The notes: generated by a model from the letters alone, not told the origin. A stretch of 64,000 nt of DNA from Delphinapterus leucas (GCF_002288925.2 NW_022098062.1:11007042-11071041); one strand, 5' to 3'. Counted from the first letter of the stretch, positions 47,588 through 61,200 are shown. Translations and numbers: made by a program.

Positions 47588-47660
47588 GGGGGGGGGGGGG
47601 GGGGGGGGGTGGGGGAGGGGGGGGGGGGGGGGGTTGGGGGGCGGGGGTAGGGAGGCGGGA
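47588..47660 (+). repeat. Poly-G tract at the edge of the PHLDB1 CpG island
   Basis: A run of 22 G (47588-47609) and further long G-runs separated by single T, A or TT follow to about 47648. It has many ways to form G-quadruplexes. Run length in the assembly may be unreliable. Confidence 0.9.
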
Positions 47661-47778
47661 CCCGCTCGCTCTCCTCCTACTCAGCGGGCTCCCAGGGAAA
47701 AGCAAGAGTGTCCTTCTGAGCCTGGGGCCGCGGCGGCCGAGCCAGGCGAAGGAACCAGTGTCCCCCTTTCCCCCCGAG
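47640..47778 (+). other. Candidate PHLDB1 non-coding first exon
   Basis: GC-rich sequence ends in a good donor (CCCCCGAG then GTAAGAAC). The 5' limit is unknown. It is a guess from the splice signal and place only; other donors in the island are possible. Confidence 0.3.
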
Positions 47779-50700
47779 GTAAGAACGCTCTCCCCCACTA
47801 CGCGTGCGGGTCCTGCTCGCTGCGCGGCTGGGACTGGATAAGAGGAAGTCCCAGGGACCTGGAGAGAGCCCTCAGATCAGCTCTGGGCTGGAAGAGCCAG
47901 GAAGAAACCGGTAGGGGAGGAGGGGGTCCACAGGTGAGTGCGTGGGGGCGCGAGAGGCTTTGTGCGGAGTGGGCTCCGCTGCTTTCCCGAGAGCTGCTTG
48001 CTCCTGCCCTCCCGAGCCGCCGCCCGCGCCGCCGCCAGAGGGGGCCCTTGCGCTCTCCCCCCCGGGGGGAACGCGGATCCTCGTCCCAAGACCCTCCTTC
48101 GGGCACCCAGACGTCTGGGTGACACTCGCGGGGTCTCGTCCGCCTGCTCCCCACACCTCCCCTCTCTCGCCGACAGAAGGACTGAGAGCCCTGCACCAGG
48201 AGCGGAGGTGTCTCCCGGGGCATCTCAGCTCCAGTCCCGGGCCGGGCCGCCTTGGCGGACAGGAAGGGGCTGCGGAGTCCGGCTTGGAAGCAGTGGTGTC
48301 CGGGAGGGACTCTTGCGTGTGTTCAGGAGATGGGTGGCACATCTGAGGCTTCCCCGGCCCTCTCCAAGGCCCCGCGTCTTTAGGGGTCTGGGAGGCCAGA
48401 GGGGGGAAGCTGGGGGCAGTGAGTCTCCGCTCTTGCCACGCCCGCACGGTCCAGATTCGAATCCCTTGCGGAGTTCCCTGGTGCCGGGGCTGAGCCAGGT
48501 CCTCCGGGCTCCTCCGGGATACGGAAGCGCAGGCGGCCGGGGGCGGCGGGGGTCTGGGGCAGCTGGTTGGCCGAGGCGCCCGCGGACGCTTCCGCCGAGG
48601 CGGGCAAGAGGGGAGCCTGGGCCGGGAGACCGAGCGGTCCGACGGGGGACCCAGGGCGCCGGGGCGGGGCTGCATACTGGGCCCGTTAGCTCAGCCGTCC
48701 CGGAGTCTGACTCATCGAACCGGTCACACACAAAGCCAACCTCCCCACCACGTCAGGCATCCACGCGCAGACACACTCGGCGCCCCACCCGGCATCACCC
48801 ACGCACCCTTCCCACCGCACACGCCACGCGGACAGCTGCGTCTCTCTCCGCCGTGACAAGTGTGGGACCCAGCGCACACCTAGGACTCCACACACACGCC
48901 AAGCACCCGCAGCCCTCCCAGGAAGCCCACATTCACACCTGCGGCTCACGCCCTTCCCCGGGCCACGCACCCCGACACACGCGGCCCCGCCGTTCACACA
49001 CACCCATCACGCACTCAGTCCTCACACAGGCCGACTGTTACACACGCACCCCCCCCCCACACACACACAAATGCTGCACACGCGGCCCCCCTCCCGCCGC
49101 CGCCCGCGGGGAGCCGGAGGTGTCTGGGGGCCGCCCCTTTCCCCCGCCGGGCAAACAAGCGGCCCCTTCTCCCCGCCCGGCCAAAGAAAGGCCGCTTGTC
49201 CGGCGTCAGCGGCGGGCGGGGCGGCCCGGCAGGCGGCCCAACACTGCGGCCTTGTCCCACCTGGCGGCCCTGGGGAGGGCGGCGAGGGGCAGCAGGGAGC
49301 CCTCCGTGCGGAAACCCAACTCAGTCCCCCGGCCTCCCCGGCCTCGGAGAGCTGCCCTTTTCCGGCACCCCACCTCCACCCCGCACACAAGTAAAATCAC
49401 ACCCCCGAACTACACTCTCGCCTTGTCCCGCCGCCTCCTCCAGCCCCGGCTGCCCGCCTACGGTCTCTCCCCACTCCTGGGTCCCCCGGCCTGCCCTCCG
49501 GCCCCCTCTTTTACTCCAGGGCCCCGCCTCCCACCACACCCCCGGTCTCCCCCTCCACGGCCCTGGGTACCTTCGACTGCTCCCCCGGTCCGTCACCCCC
49601 TTTCCTTGAGGACTTCTCTGTCCCCAGTCTCCCCCATCTCCTTCGTCCCCCAGTCCCTCTACCTTTCCGTCCCCGTCTCCCCCCACCTCTGCGTCCCCTG
49701 GACTCTATCCGGTTTCCCACCTCCTTCCCCTCCTCCCCATCCTCTGCCCTCAGTCTTCCCTCCCCAGCCCTCCTTTTCCCTCATCCCTCAGTCTCCCTCT
49801 TTCTTATTTCCCTCCAAATCCCTTCGTCTTCCCACCCGCCCCGTCCCTCCGCAGACCCCTCGTTTTCCTTCTCCCGAAGTTCCCTCCGTCCCTGGCTTTC
49901 CCCCACGCCCTCCCCCGCCCTCGCCCGGCTCCGACGCCCCGCCCGCTGGGCTCCCAGCCTCAGTTTCCTTCCCTTCCCGGCTCCTTCCTCCGCCGGCGGC
50001 CCTTCCTCGAGGGCGGATGTGCGCCGGACGGGCGAAGGCGGTGGCGGCGGGTCGAGAGGATCCCAGCTCTGCCCCGGAGGCCTCGGGCCACAGCCATGCG
50101 ACGCCCGAGACGAGGCCTGGGCTGGCCGCCGGGGCCACAGGTGAGGCCGGAGCGGAAGCACCCGTGCGGGGGCTCCGCCGGGACCGCTTTCGCTCCGGGG
50201 CCGGCCTCGGACCTTTCTTCTGGTGCCTAATTTGGAGTCTGGACTTCCTCCAGTGCCTGTCGGTTCCAGACCTTTCCGGCCGCTCCCTGGGCCCCCACCG
50301 CCCTGGCTAAGGTGCCGAGACCCCCGAAGCGGTGACTCTGGGCGCCCCACGAGGCGCAGAGAGCTGGGGACCGGGTAGGGCTGCTGATCCCCCGTGGCCT
50401 GGATGCTCGGGCGTTCGCGCTGGGCCGAGAGGCCGGAGGGGCCGGAGCGGGGTCACCTGCCGGAGCCCCGGCGTCGCCCCACAAGGGGCCCTCCAGACAC
50501 CCAGGCCTCTGCCACCCTGACCCCGAGGAAGAGCTTGGGCATCTCTGCTCGCGGTGCAGGAGGGCTACTGAGAGCCGAGGCTGACCGCGGCGCTTCCCCC
50601 AGTCCCTCCTCCCCGAGAGCTGGACTTGCACCGCAGGGGCCTTTTTTTGGCAGCGGGCGGGGCGGGGTTTCCCAGAGCGGCCGCGGAGGCCGGGCTGGGC

Positions 50701-50950
50701 GAGCGGGCTGGGTAATTACAGCCCCGGGTAGTGGGTAGCCTGGTGGGACGGGAGCAGGTTGGCCGGTGGGAGGCGCCCCGGAGCAGCCCGCTTGGCACTC
50801 CCGGCCAGGGGGGGTGGGGTGGGAGGAGAAGGCGCCCCCGCCCCGACCCGTCCCCCACGCCCCCCACCCCGTGGCTGCTCTCCCGGCCGCTGCGCAGCCC
50901 CTGGGTCAGAGCGCCGCCCGCGTGCTGGGACGCGCCGGTCTGGTGTACCT
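47640..50950 (+). promoter_or_regulatory. PHLDB1: PHLDB1 upstream CpG-island promoter region
   Basis: About 3.3 kb of high GC and frequent CpG lies 2.3-5.6 kb before the start-codon exon. Candidate first-exon donors include CCCCGAG followed by GTAAGAACG at 47779. Within it, 48730-49080 is CA-rich and 49400-49990 almost all C/T on the plus strand. The promoter role is inferred from composition and position. Confidence 0.65.
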
Positions 50951-51194
50951 TTCCACTTCACCTGGATTAGGTTTCGGAGCTGGGGCCACAGCCCCGCGCC
51001 TCCCAATCTCTACATCTTTTCTTATCTTCTCTGTCTCTCCCTACACCTCTCTCCTTATCTCTCCTTCTTCTTTCACCTCCTTATTCCCTTCTCTCCTCCC
51101 CTCCAATCACTCTTGTTCCCCATCAACCTCATTCCTTTACAATCTTTATCTGCACTTGAAATCCTTGGTGTAAATAAAAGAGCACACCTACTGC

Positions 51195-51330
51195 CACCTC
51201 ACAGAGTGATAATGACAACTTGACAGATGAAGAAACTGAAGCCCAGATAGGTGAAGTGACTTGTTCAAGATCATGAAGCTCATACTGATAACTGGCATGT
51301 TTATAGTGCTTTGCACTTCACAGAGTGTCA
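51195..51330 (-). mobile_element. MIR fragment, reverse orientation
   Basis: CAGATGAAGAAACTGAAGCC and GGTGAAGTGACTTGTTCAAG are reverse MIR core. A second MIR-like piece (CAGAGAAGTTAAGTAACTTG) lies at about 51610-51690, the two flanking the L1 fragment. Confidence 0.65.
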
Positions 51331-51384
51331 TTTCATGTAATACCTGAATCTCCAGACAATCATCTTTAAAAAAAACAAAAACCT

Positions 51385-51570
51385 AACAGTTTTATTGAGG
51401 TATGATGTTCATACCATAAAATTCACTTAATTTCAATGTACATTCAGTAATTTTTAGTGTATTTACAGATCTGTGCAACCGTCATCACAAGTAAGTTTTA
51501 GAACATTTCTATCACCCCCCTCAAATCTGCCCATTTATAGTCACTCCCCATTCCACCCCTAGCCCCAGGC
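51385..51570 (-). mobile_element. Old L1 fragment
   Basis: AACAGTTTTATTGAGGTATG, TTAGTGTATTTACAGATCTG and TGTGCAACCGTCATCACAAG are reversed L1 motifs. Confidence 0.7.
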
Positions 51571-53234
51571 AAGTAGTGGGTGTTTTTTCTTTAAATCATT
51601 ATTCCAGTTTTATAGAGAATGATCTGACACTCAGAGAAGTTAAGTAACTTGTCCAAGATCTCTCAGCTAATAAATAATAAAGTCAGGATTAAAATTTAAG
51701 GTTCTAAAAAATAAAATAAAATAAAATAAAATTTAAGGCTCTTGTACCCCAGTCTAAAGCTCTTTCCACTAAGTGATGATGCCTTTCCTTCACCATTGTT
51801 TATCGTTTTGTTTTTCTTACCCCCTCTTTTATAGAAACTCTCCATCCCCAACCCACTCTCTTGCCTCTCCTCCCTCAGAGAATGCTGAGGGATTTCCCTG
51901 AGTACAGCAGTCTCTGTCCCTGGAAATTCTTCCCCCTGGCCAGGTCTCCTGGGGAGGTGCCAGGCCACCTTGAGCTTTGGTGTAGGTTAATGGCCTTTGC
52001 CTTCCCTCTTCCCAGGCAGACTTGGGGCGGGCCCCAGGCCCTGTTCCAGCCTCTCTTCCGCCAGCTTGGGTGGAAATGGTGACGGAGACGATGCAGTCCA
52101 GGTCCGGAAGGGTGGAAGCCGGGAGGGTAAAATTAGTAACTATGGCTAAGGCCTTTGGGCCCCACTGCCAGGGTCAGACATTACTTGGAATGCTGGCTCC
52201 TCCCCCGACTTCTTCTCCAAGTCCCTTGGAAGATGGCTGGAAGAGAAAGTGGAGGGGCACCCTGCTTTCCTACGTCTCCCTCCCTACATTCAGTTACACT
52301 CTTTTCAACTTCCCCAGAAACATTGTTCAGCAGCAGACGAGCCTTAGTGAGTTGGCCAAGGATGGGCATGTAGGTACCTATTAGTACACAGAGGTCCTTC
52401 CTCAGAGTTTGCAGGTACCAAAACTGTGAGCCAGGGAGAAAGCGATGAGTGAGGAAGAGTTCAGGTTCTGGCTCTGGAATCTATCAGTATTTTACCTCTG
52501 GTTCTAAGGACCTCAGCTTCCTACAGCACCAAATCAGGTGAAGATCCCCAGAGTCCTATATTCCCAGTGCTAGTCACCATGGAGGGTTTCTATTTTTTTG
52601 CTGACTGTTTGGGGGTAAGATTGCTTTCTGGGGAAGAGAGGGTGCAGGAATTGAGACAAAGAGATGGCAGGAATAGTTGTGTTTTTCCCGTGTGTCTCCT
52701 TTAAGAAAACATCCTTCTGAGACCCCTGGGAAAAGAGACAAAGGGAGAAGAAGGAGAGGGAAAGGCTGTGGGAGGGAGCTCCTGCTCAGCCCTGCCACCC
52801 ACCTGGGGCCCCCTGTCTACCAGTGTCCCTGGAGGGGCTTCCTTGGACTTGCTTCTCCCGCTAAGGTAGATTTCCCCCACCCTGCTTACGGCTCCAGTTG
52901 TGTGAGGGTCCTCAGCTGCCAAGGCCTGAGTCCTGGGTGTCAGAGGCAAGAAAGTACAGCAGTACAGGTTGGGCCCTATAGGACTTTTGGGGCTTCCTGT
53001 GTGTGGCAAGGGCCAGGACCGGTGTGGTGTGGTATCCACGCCACAGCTGAAGAGGCGGCATCGCCTTCCCCCAGGAAGCTCCTGAGCTGCCTCGACTCCT
53101 CCCTCAGCAGGAGCATGCTGGAAACCACGGTGACACGGGCCTGCCCCTTCCCTGAGAACCTTGCTACAGAGCCTACTCCTTGCCCTTTTCTACCCTGGCC
53201 TCCGCACCTCACCTGTTTTCTGCTGTGTCCGCAG

Positions 53235-56200
53235 GAGCTCTGGAGCCCCAGGACAATGGACACTATCAATAGGAACCAAGTGGGCCCTGGAAGCAAGACC
53301 CCAGCTATGGTGCAGGTGAGTGTGGTTGGGGGCGGGGCAAGCGGGCTGTTGGTGAGGATGTGCTGACTCCTCTACCTACCTGTGGTCCCAGCCCAAGGAT
53401 GACAGCGGTACCACCTCTGCTCTTCCCCAGGTCCCAAGCCTATTAACAGCTAAGTCTTTAGCTGAATTAGGTTAATTGGTTCACCCAGAAAATACCCTTT
53501 GAAAGTCAGGAAGTGTTTTACAGATTGACCCTGAGCTGTATCTCTCTCCTCGATCCAGGCCCTGCCCTCTCTTGTAATTTAGTTTAACAGGGGCAAACAA
53601 TGGCCAAGTGGATTGCCACGGACAGGTCTACAGGGACAAGTCTTGATCGGTCCCCTCTACCAGTAGCCCCTCCTCTTACCAAGCACTTCCCCACTCCCCT
53701 TTCTCCTGTTTCTGTCCTAACAGACAAAAGGGGCAGTTAAACCAAGACTTGAGATAAATCCAGTGGGACGAGTTAGTGGCCTAGATTCAGATCTAATTAC
53801 AATTTAGTGGAATACTGCTCTGTGCAAGATTTTGCACTACACCGTCAGAGCCCTTTGGAGAGCGTAGGTGCTAGAGCAAGTGCTGGTGTGAGGACGGGGA
53901 CTAGGGTGGTAAGGTGCCAGCCAGGAGTCTCATGATGCTCATCCCCCACCTCCACTACCTGCAGAAAGGACCCTTGGACCTGATCGAAACAGGCAAAGGG
54001 CTGAAAGTGCAAACGGACAAACCCCATCTGGTGAGCCTGGGCAGTGGGCGGCTCAGCACGGCCATCACTCTTCTGCCGCTGGAGGAAGGTGAGTCTGGGG
54101 GGCATCTGACCTGCCACCCCTCCATCCCCATAGACATTCCTGCCCTGGGATCCTGGCATGTGCTGGGGCCCTCTTGATACCTGCTGGCAGTGTTCACCTC
54201 CCCCAAATGGGAGGCCGTGCCACCTACCCCACCAGTTTGCTTCCCTTGTCTCTGCCTGCCCAGACTAATCCGGCTCCATGACTGGGATTAAAGATCAGCT
54301 TAGAAATCAGGAGGAGAGCACTGAAACAGGAGAGCACATGGCTCTTGGCAACCACTGTGGCCAAGAAGAAAGGGGGCCCCCTCCAGGGCAGTGCCTGACA
54401 TGGGAGAAGGTGCTGGTGGAGATGGAGAGATGGCAGTGGGAGCAGACTTCCTAGTTAGGCCCTGGCACAGCCCCTTCCACCTTGCGGCTTCTGCCCTTCC
54501 TCTCTACTCTCGAGGTTGCACTTGTTGCCTGGGTGATACTACATTCCCCACGTTCTCCAAATACCGGTCCCGGGGGCTCTGCCAGGGGGAGGGGCTGTGC
54601 CTGCGGAAGCCCGGGGAGAGTTGAACTGAAGAGAGGGGAGTGAGGGAGGGCAAGGGTTGCAGGTGGCAGAAGGGAGGGAGAAAAGAAGGAGGCTGAGAGA
54701 GTTTGAGGAAAAGATGGGGGAGAATGGGGAAGGAGAAAAATGTCTTAGGGAGGGAGGACTGGGGGGACAAAGGGAAGGTCTGCAGAAAAGTCCCCCTTCC
54801 CTACTCTATCTGTGGATCCACTGTGCCCTTCGGGCCTTCATCTCTGGGTCTGAGAAGAGCTTCTACCCCTTACTGTCTCGACCAGGCTCAGGGGCCCCAA
54901 AGGTGTGGCCCGTGATTCTCCCTGGAGTAGGAGGTGGCAGTAGATTTCCAGTGTGGCCCTCCTTGCCCCTCTCTGCCAGCTCAGCCTGGACTACCCCTCT
55001 GACTCAGTTTGCCTCCTGTTTTCAGGGAGGACAGTGATTGGCTCTGCAGCCAGGGACATCTCACTGCAGGGTCCAGGCCTGGCTCCAGAGCACTGCTACA
55101 TCGAGAACCTGCGGGGCACCCTCACCCTCTACCCCTGCGGCAATGCCTGCACTATTGATGGGCTCCTGGTCCGGCAGCCCACCCGACTCACTCAGGGTAA
55201 GTTCTGACAGCCCCGAACCTAGGGAGCTGTTTAAAAGCTTGTGCATGACAGGTGCAGGGGAAGCCTGCTGTGTTGGTTGCCATGGTAACCGCCTGAGTGC
55301 CCAAGTTGGGGGTGGGGTGCTCAGGTGCATCTGGATCGGGTGCATTTCGAAACCCCTCCAGCATCCAGACTTGTCTTCAACCTGCTTTTCTCTGGTCGTC
55401 CCCACCCTGTTACCGTGGGGAGAGAAGAGGGCCTGCTTCCTGCTCTCAGAGGGCATGGGGAGTGGTGCAGTGGTCACTCGTAGTCGTTAGGGGAGAGCAG
55501 TTGGAGCAGCAGCGAGGGGAAAGTGGCACATGGCTCCATGATGCCAAGAGGGAGTTGTTCTGAAAGGCTGTTGAAGCTGGGGAGCTGTTGAGGACAATGG
55601 CGATGGGACAAGGGCAAAATCTGATGGCAAAATCTGAGGACACACTCACTCCTGTTAAAACACTGTTGACAGTAGCTTTTGGGTCATGAATATGGTTACC
55701 ACCCTGTTTCCCAAAGCAACAGACCATTCCGTTGTGTAAGGGAGCTCTAAAAACTGGGCCTCCGGTTACTATGGTGACCAGGCAGGTAAGGGGTTGGCCA
55801 GGTAGCACTCTGATAAACCAGGTGTGTTTGCCCTGGACATCAATGTATACAGTGAAGCACCATATTAGGGGGATGACAAAAGTGGATTTGGGTTGGGGGG
55901 TAGAGGATGGAGCTTTGGACTAAGCCTGGATCTAAGTAGGAGGACCCATGTCCTGGCAGTGTTTTCTTGGGACTCTTACCTCTTAATGGCTGGAAGCTCC
56001 TTTGCAGTGGAAATCCCACCCACTCCACTGTTTCCCTCTCTCCTTCTCTTCACACCTCTTGGGGTCTCTCCCTTCAGGGCTGACCCAGGAGACCCAACCT
56101 TCCTGCCTTTGGGAGTGTCAGGGGGAAAACTGACTCCAGGGAGATAGGTCTGCCAGGAGCAGCAGCAAGCAGGCCCTCATCTCCTCCAGGGCTTCTCTGA

Positions 56201-58226
56201 CTCCAGATAAGAGGAGGAACCCCCATAAATTGAGGCTTTGGCTGTGATGCCATCTGGCTCCTGACCGTACTCTTCCATCTCAAAGAGAGCATCTTCCCCA
56301 AGATTTGGGTACGTGGAAGTGAGATAGTAGAACAGCAAGGAGAGGCAGAGGCAGAGTTCAAAGAAGGCTGGAGAAGGAGCCCAGCCCCAAATCCCTCACG
56401 TTCATGAGCAAGAATTTTCTTCCCCTGTGCGTTGTGAGCAGGGTGGAGGAACCGATGCTCTGTAGGCCTCTCTTGCCTGGTCTTCCCAGGGCAGCATTTA
56501 GCTCCCTGAGAAGAGGGAGGGCCTGGGCCAAGATGGAATTCTTAGGCATTTCCTGTGGCCCAAGTGACCCCCAACTCTTGCCCAGCCAAAAGCCCACCCT
56601 GCCAACTATGTACCCTCCCACTCTCTCCTGACCCTAAACCCCCTTCGCTTTCACTCCCTTCCACCCCCATAGCTGCCTTGTCTAGGCTCGCCTGTCTCAG
56701 AAGCTTGGCAGCCTGGGGAGGGGTAGGCAGAGGCACAAAGGAACGGGTGTTCTTCTCCCCAGCACTACCCCTCCCCTGGGCTCCAGGAGCTGAGGGTTTC
56801 CTTGTCTCATCTCTGGAGCAAGGCACCAAGCCCAGCCCTGCCTGGCCCCACTCCGGACATTCTTGGGAGCGCGTTTCCCTGGAAACTGGGTGGCTCGGGG
56901 GTGCATGTGCTATCTCTATGTGTCTGTGTAACTGGAGTGTGTTTATGTATCTCCGGATGTGTTTGTGCCTCTGGGCTTGTGTATCTTTGTGTTTGTGTCT
57001 TTCCTTGTGTTTATGGATCAGAGTGTTCAAGTTGGGGGCAGGGGTGAACTCAGGGCTGATGGTAACGAAGTGTCCGTGTGTGCGCCTGTGAGGATATGAG
57101 AACTCACTGGCCACGTGCCTATCTGTGGGCATATATGCAAGAGGATCATTTTCCCTGTCTTGTTTCCCCGATCCAGCCTTGTAGGGGGGACCCCCCTCTT
57201 TGAAAAACAGAGGGCTACCCTAGAAATAACAAGGAGCCCTCTCTGGCTGGGCCGGGCTTTGGATGCATCATTCTGGGCACTGGGCCCAGCCATAGGCAAT
57301 TGGAGAGGCACACGTCATCACGAGCAGGGTGGCAGTGACAGGCTCTTCCAGCAGGAATATGCCTGGCCAGGGGGTGGGGGGAAGCAGGCAGAAAACAGAT
57401 GCCAACCTTTAGCTAGAGCTATGGACATGGGGGCCAGGAAGATCCTGCTTTCAGTCCTATCCCCGGGTATCCTGGGACATCCCACGCTGCCCTCTCTCTA
57501 CAGAACAAGAGGTGGAGCTAGGAAGAGGACCAAGGAAATGAGGAGGAATATCATATCTGGGTCTAGGCTGTCCCGCCCCGAGACCACATCGCCAGACCAC
57601 ATGAAAGATCTGGGAGGGGACCAAGTAGGGAAGGGCCCGGAAAGCCATGAAGCTCAGGGACCAGGCTGTCTAGACAGAAGGTCCTCATCCTCTCCCAGCA
57701 TTCACTGCCAGCCCTTCGTTGGAGTCTCCTTCACTCCCCAGGCGCCTCCTTGGTGGGCAGGGGCTTCTCTGAGGGCCAGCAGGGGAGGCTCCCTGGAATG
57801 TGGCTGGTGAGCCAGGATTCCTGAGTTATCCAGCTGCCTCCCTCTGGGGTCCAGGACACTGAGCCTCTTCCTCTTCCACCCAGCTGTCAGTTAATTCCTT
57901 CTGTAAAATGGGAGTGACGCCTCCAACTGTCCTCTGTTATAAGACTGATAAAGATCTTGACTAATAAAGCTCAAAGGAAGGAGAGAAAAAGCAAGTGCTC
58001 CTAGCTCCCCACTTCTTTGTGTCTGCCTCCTGCCCCATTTCTCCCTGGCCGTCTCCTCTGTGTCTCTGGGTCTGTCCAGCTGCGGCTGTCACAGTTTCCA
58101 GACTGATGCATCACATTTCCTGAGGAGATTTTTTTTTTTTAAACCCTCCCCCTATTTTGCATTTGACCCTATATGGTTTTCCTTTTTCCTTCAGAAGGGG
58201 AGTAAGCTGTATGTGAGTGTGTGAGC

Positions 58227-58282
<56 letters not shown>

Positions 58283-61200
58283 NNNNNNNNNNAGTATGGC
58301 TGGGTGGGTAGGAGTTCAGTGAGGGCGGAAAAATTGTTTGACTGTTTCTCTAAGGAGGTTGACTTTTGACTTCAGAGTCTCTCTGGGGATTGAGTGAAAG
58401 GCTATCTGTGCCTGAGTGAGGGTATAACCAAGAGAGGGGCTGGTGCCTGAGGGGTGGTATGTTTGAGAATAAATGTGTGTGAGAGACAGGACGTGTTTAA
58501 CTGGGGTGTCTGTGTGACTCAGAGTATGCACAGCCGAGTGGTGTCTGTGTGACTGAGCAGGTGTTGGTGTGTACCTGGGAGAAAGTGTGTGGGGCTATGT
58601 GAGCTCTGAGCATACAGAAGACGTCTGAGAGAACACAGTGTGTCCCTTAAGGTTCTGGTGTCCAGAGGCCAGTCCCTGGAATGAGAGGAACTTTCTGGGA
58701 CCCAGGCTGGGTGGTAGGTACTTGCCTGGCCCAGAACCTCAGCCTGGTCCTGGGGGCTCCAGAGGCGGCTGGCACTGTGTTTCCAGATGGGAAGGGTACC
58801 TCCTTGGGGTGAAAGAGCTCTTTGCGGGGCTAGCACGACTGGTGGTTGTGGTTGGAAGGAGGTGGGTTGGCTTCTGGAGCCCCAGGGAAGTGGGCTGGCT
58901 TGGAAGAGGCCGTGCCTTGGTCCAGTGTGGGTCATGGGGCGAGGTGAACTGCTGGGAGGGTGGGGGTAAGGGGGGCAAAGGAGGAGGTGTTTAGGGTGGA
59001 GACAGGGGCCGGGCTCAGTGCTGCGCACACTGCACACAGCACTGCCTTGGCCTGCACTTGTCATGGTGGCAGACTGAGGGCCAGAGCTGGACCCAGTGAC
59101 TTAGCTGGATTCCCAGGAGTTTCACTCTTCTCTCTAATATATGGAGCCATGGACTGTCAGAGCTTAACCTCAGCCTCCTCACTCTGTTGATAAGGAACCC
59201 GAGGCCAGAGGGTGTGGCTGGCCCAAAGTGACCAGCCAGGGCTGGGCCGGCCCCCTCCTAGGCCTCTGGTGGCTTCTGGCCACAGAGGGGTCTCAGTGAG
59301 ACCCCAATTCCCCTCACTTCTGCCTCCTGGCTCTTCACCCTCTGGCCTTTGTATCTACCTCTCACCTTTCCTCCTCTCTGTCATCTCCCTGGAACCTTTC
59401 CTCCTTGCCCCACTTCTACTCCTGACCCGGGCTCAGGACTTCTGAGCTGGCTTCCTCCCCGCATCTCCCCCGCCCCGCCCCGCCCCGCCCCGCCCCGCCC
59501 TCTCCATCCCGCTCCCCTCTCCTCTCCTCTTCTCTCCTCTCCTCCATCACTTCCTCTTCCCCTCCTCCTCTCCTTTGTCCCTCCCTCCCGGGCTCCCTTC
59601 CCCCGCCGCCAGTGGCCGGCCCGCCCCTCCCCGGGCATTGGTGGCTGCTCGCTGCCTCGCCGCTCGCTGCTCCGAGCCCGGAGCCGGCGGCGCGGGAGGT
59701 CGGCCCGCCTCTTCAAAGGCCCGGGGCGGGCCGGGGACCTGGAAGGCTCGAGCTAGCAGGGGCGAGCGGTCCGGAGGTCCGGATTCGGTGGTGAGTCCTC
59801 AGCCCCCGGCGGCCGCAGCCCCGGCAGCCGGGCGCGGAGCAGCTCGGGCTGGGAGGGGCGTGGAGGGGGTGGGGAAGCGTGCGAGGAGGGGGATCGGGTC
59901 CCTGGCCCCGCTTGGGAGCTTGAGGCCGTGAGGCTCGATCGTGTGTGTGAGCCCTGAACATACCTAAGTGGGGCGCCTGGGCTCGGGGCCACTCCTCAGC
60001 GGGGCAGACTTCATTTTCCCCAGCACTAGATGGTCCCCTCCGTGGGACCTGCCTCTCTACGGGGTTGAGGGGTCCTGGTTAGGATGAGCGGAGCCTGTGT
60101 TACGGCTCAGAGGGGTCTCGGATGGAAGGAGCCAAGGCCCCTCCTCCCATCTTCCCTTCGCCCCAGCCGCCTTTTGGCCAGTTCATTCTATTTGTGTGGC
60201 CAGCAGGGCAGTGACTGTCGCTCTGAGTGTGAGGCTGTCTGCCTATATCTGTGTGTTTCTGAGTGTGTATGTGTGTGAGCCGGGATGAGAGTGTGTTTGT
60301 GTGTAGTGTTTCCCCCCTGCATCTCTCAGAGATAGGATCCACCCTCTCTTTTGCCCCGTTTGTTTTTTTCCCTCCAGATGTGCACCCACCTGCACACAGC
60401 TGGGCCCTGAGCCCCTTTGGGGAGGAGGGGCACAAACACAACTTTGCCTGGATGAGAAGGGGTTCTTGGGTTTCGTGAGTGGGCTGACCTTTGGAGGTGT
60501 GGGGCAGGAGTGGGCAGAGAGGAGGTTTCTTCCCAGAAATAGGCTTTCCAGGCCCCTGGGGGCATGGGACCAGAGTTGGGGCCATGCCTGGGGCCCCTGA
60601 GTGCAAATAGAAAGTTGATTTGGGCAGGAGCTGAGCTGCAGTCAGTCCCGCTGCCCTCCTGCCCGCTCTATTAATACAGACCCAGCTCTGCTGCCTGGTA
60701 TCACCTATTTATAGCCCCAGAGGCAGCATAGCCACACCCCTTGTATAGAGGAGGGTGAGGGGCAGGGAACTCACAGCTACAGGGGCCAGCGCCGGGGTCC
60801 GTAGGTGCCCACAGCCTCCTTGGGTGGGCCTGGCACTGATGGGCTGGAATCCACCCAGACTCCCCACCTCCTTCCCAGTCTGGACTATGTGGTCAGGCTC
60901 CTGATCTGCCCCGCCCCCCTCTCCCTGCCCCCCATCAACCTAGGGTTGAGTGGGTCTGTCTAGACCCTGCAAACTCATCATTAATTAGCTTGTTAAATGG
61001 CTGAAAGGAGGGGGCGGGGAATGCAGGGTTCTTTTCTGAAACAGCTGTGGCTGTAATTAGGTGGACAGTGTGGCTGGCTCTTATTTATTCCGGTTATGAG
61101 TACTCTGTGATCAGCGCCTCTGATTGGTGGCTTGGCAGGGAAGGCTCCCTCCTTTCCTAACCACCCATCAGCCTTTAGAATTGTTGGTGCCTGCCTGGGA

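Noticed and set aside
47938..50310. A 790-codon open frame on the plus strand through the PHLDB1 CpG island
   Set aside because: The frame is long because the DNA is GC-rich and pyrimidine-biased, where stop codons are rare. The protein is low-complexity (Pro, Ser, Arg, His), other frames here are open too, and I recognise no domain. It also overlaps the likely promoter.
52677..53366. A 229-codon frame that includes the PHLDB1 N-terminus
   Set aside because: The upstream part is intron read through to the start-codon exon. There is a clear acceptor at 53234 and a well-placed ATG at 53256, so the earlier Met is not the start.
57110..57810. A 231-codon plus-strand frame in a PHLDB1 intron
   Set aside because: It shows no domain I recognise and no link in phase to the flanking FHA exons, which join directly to each other.
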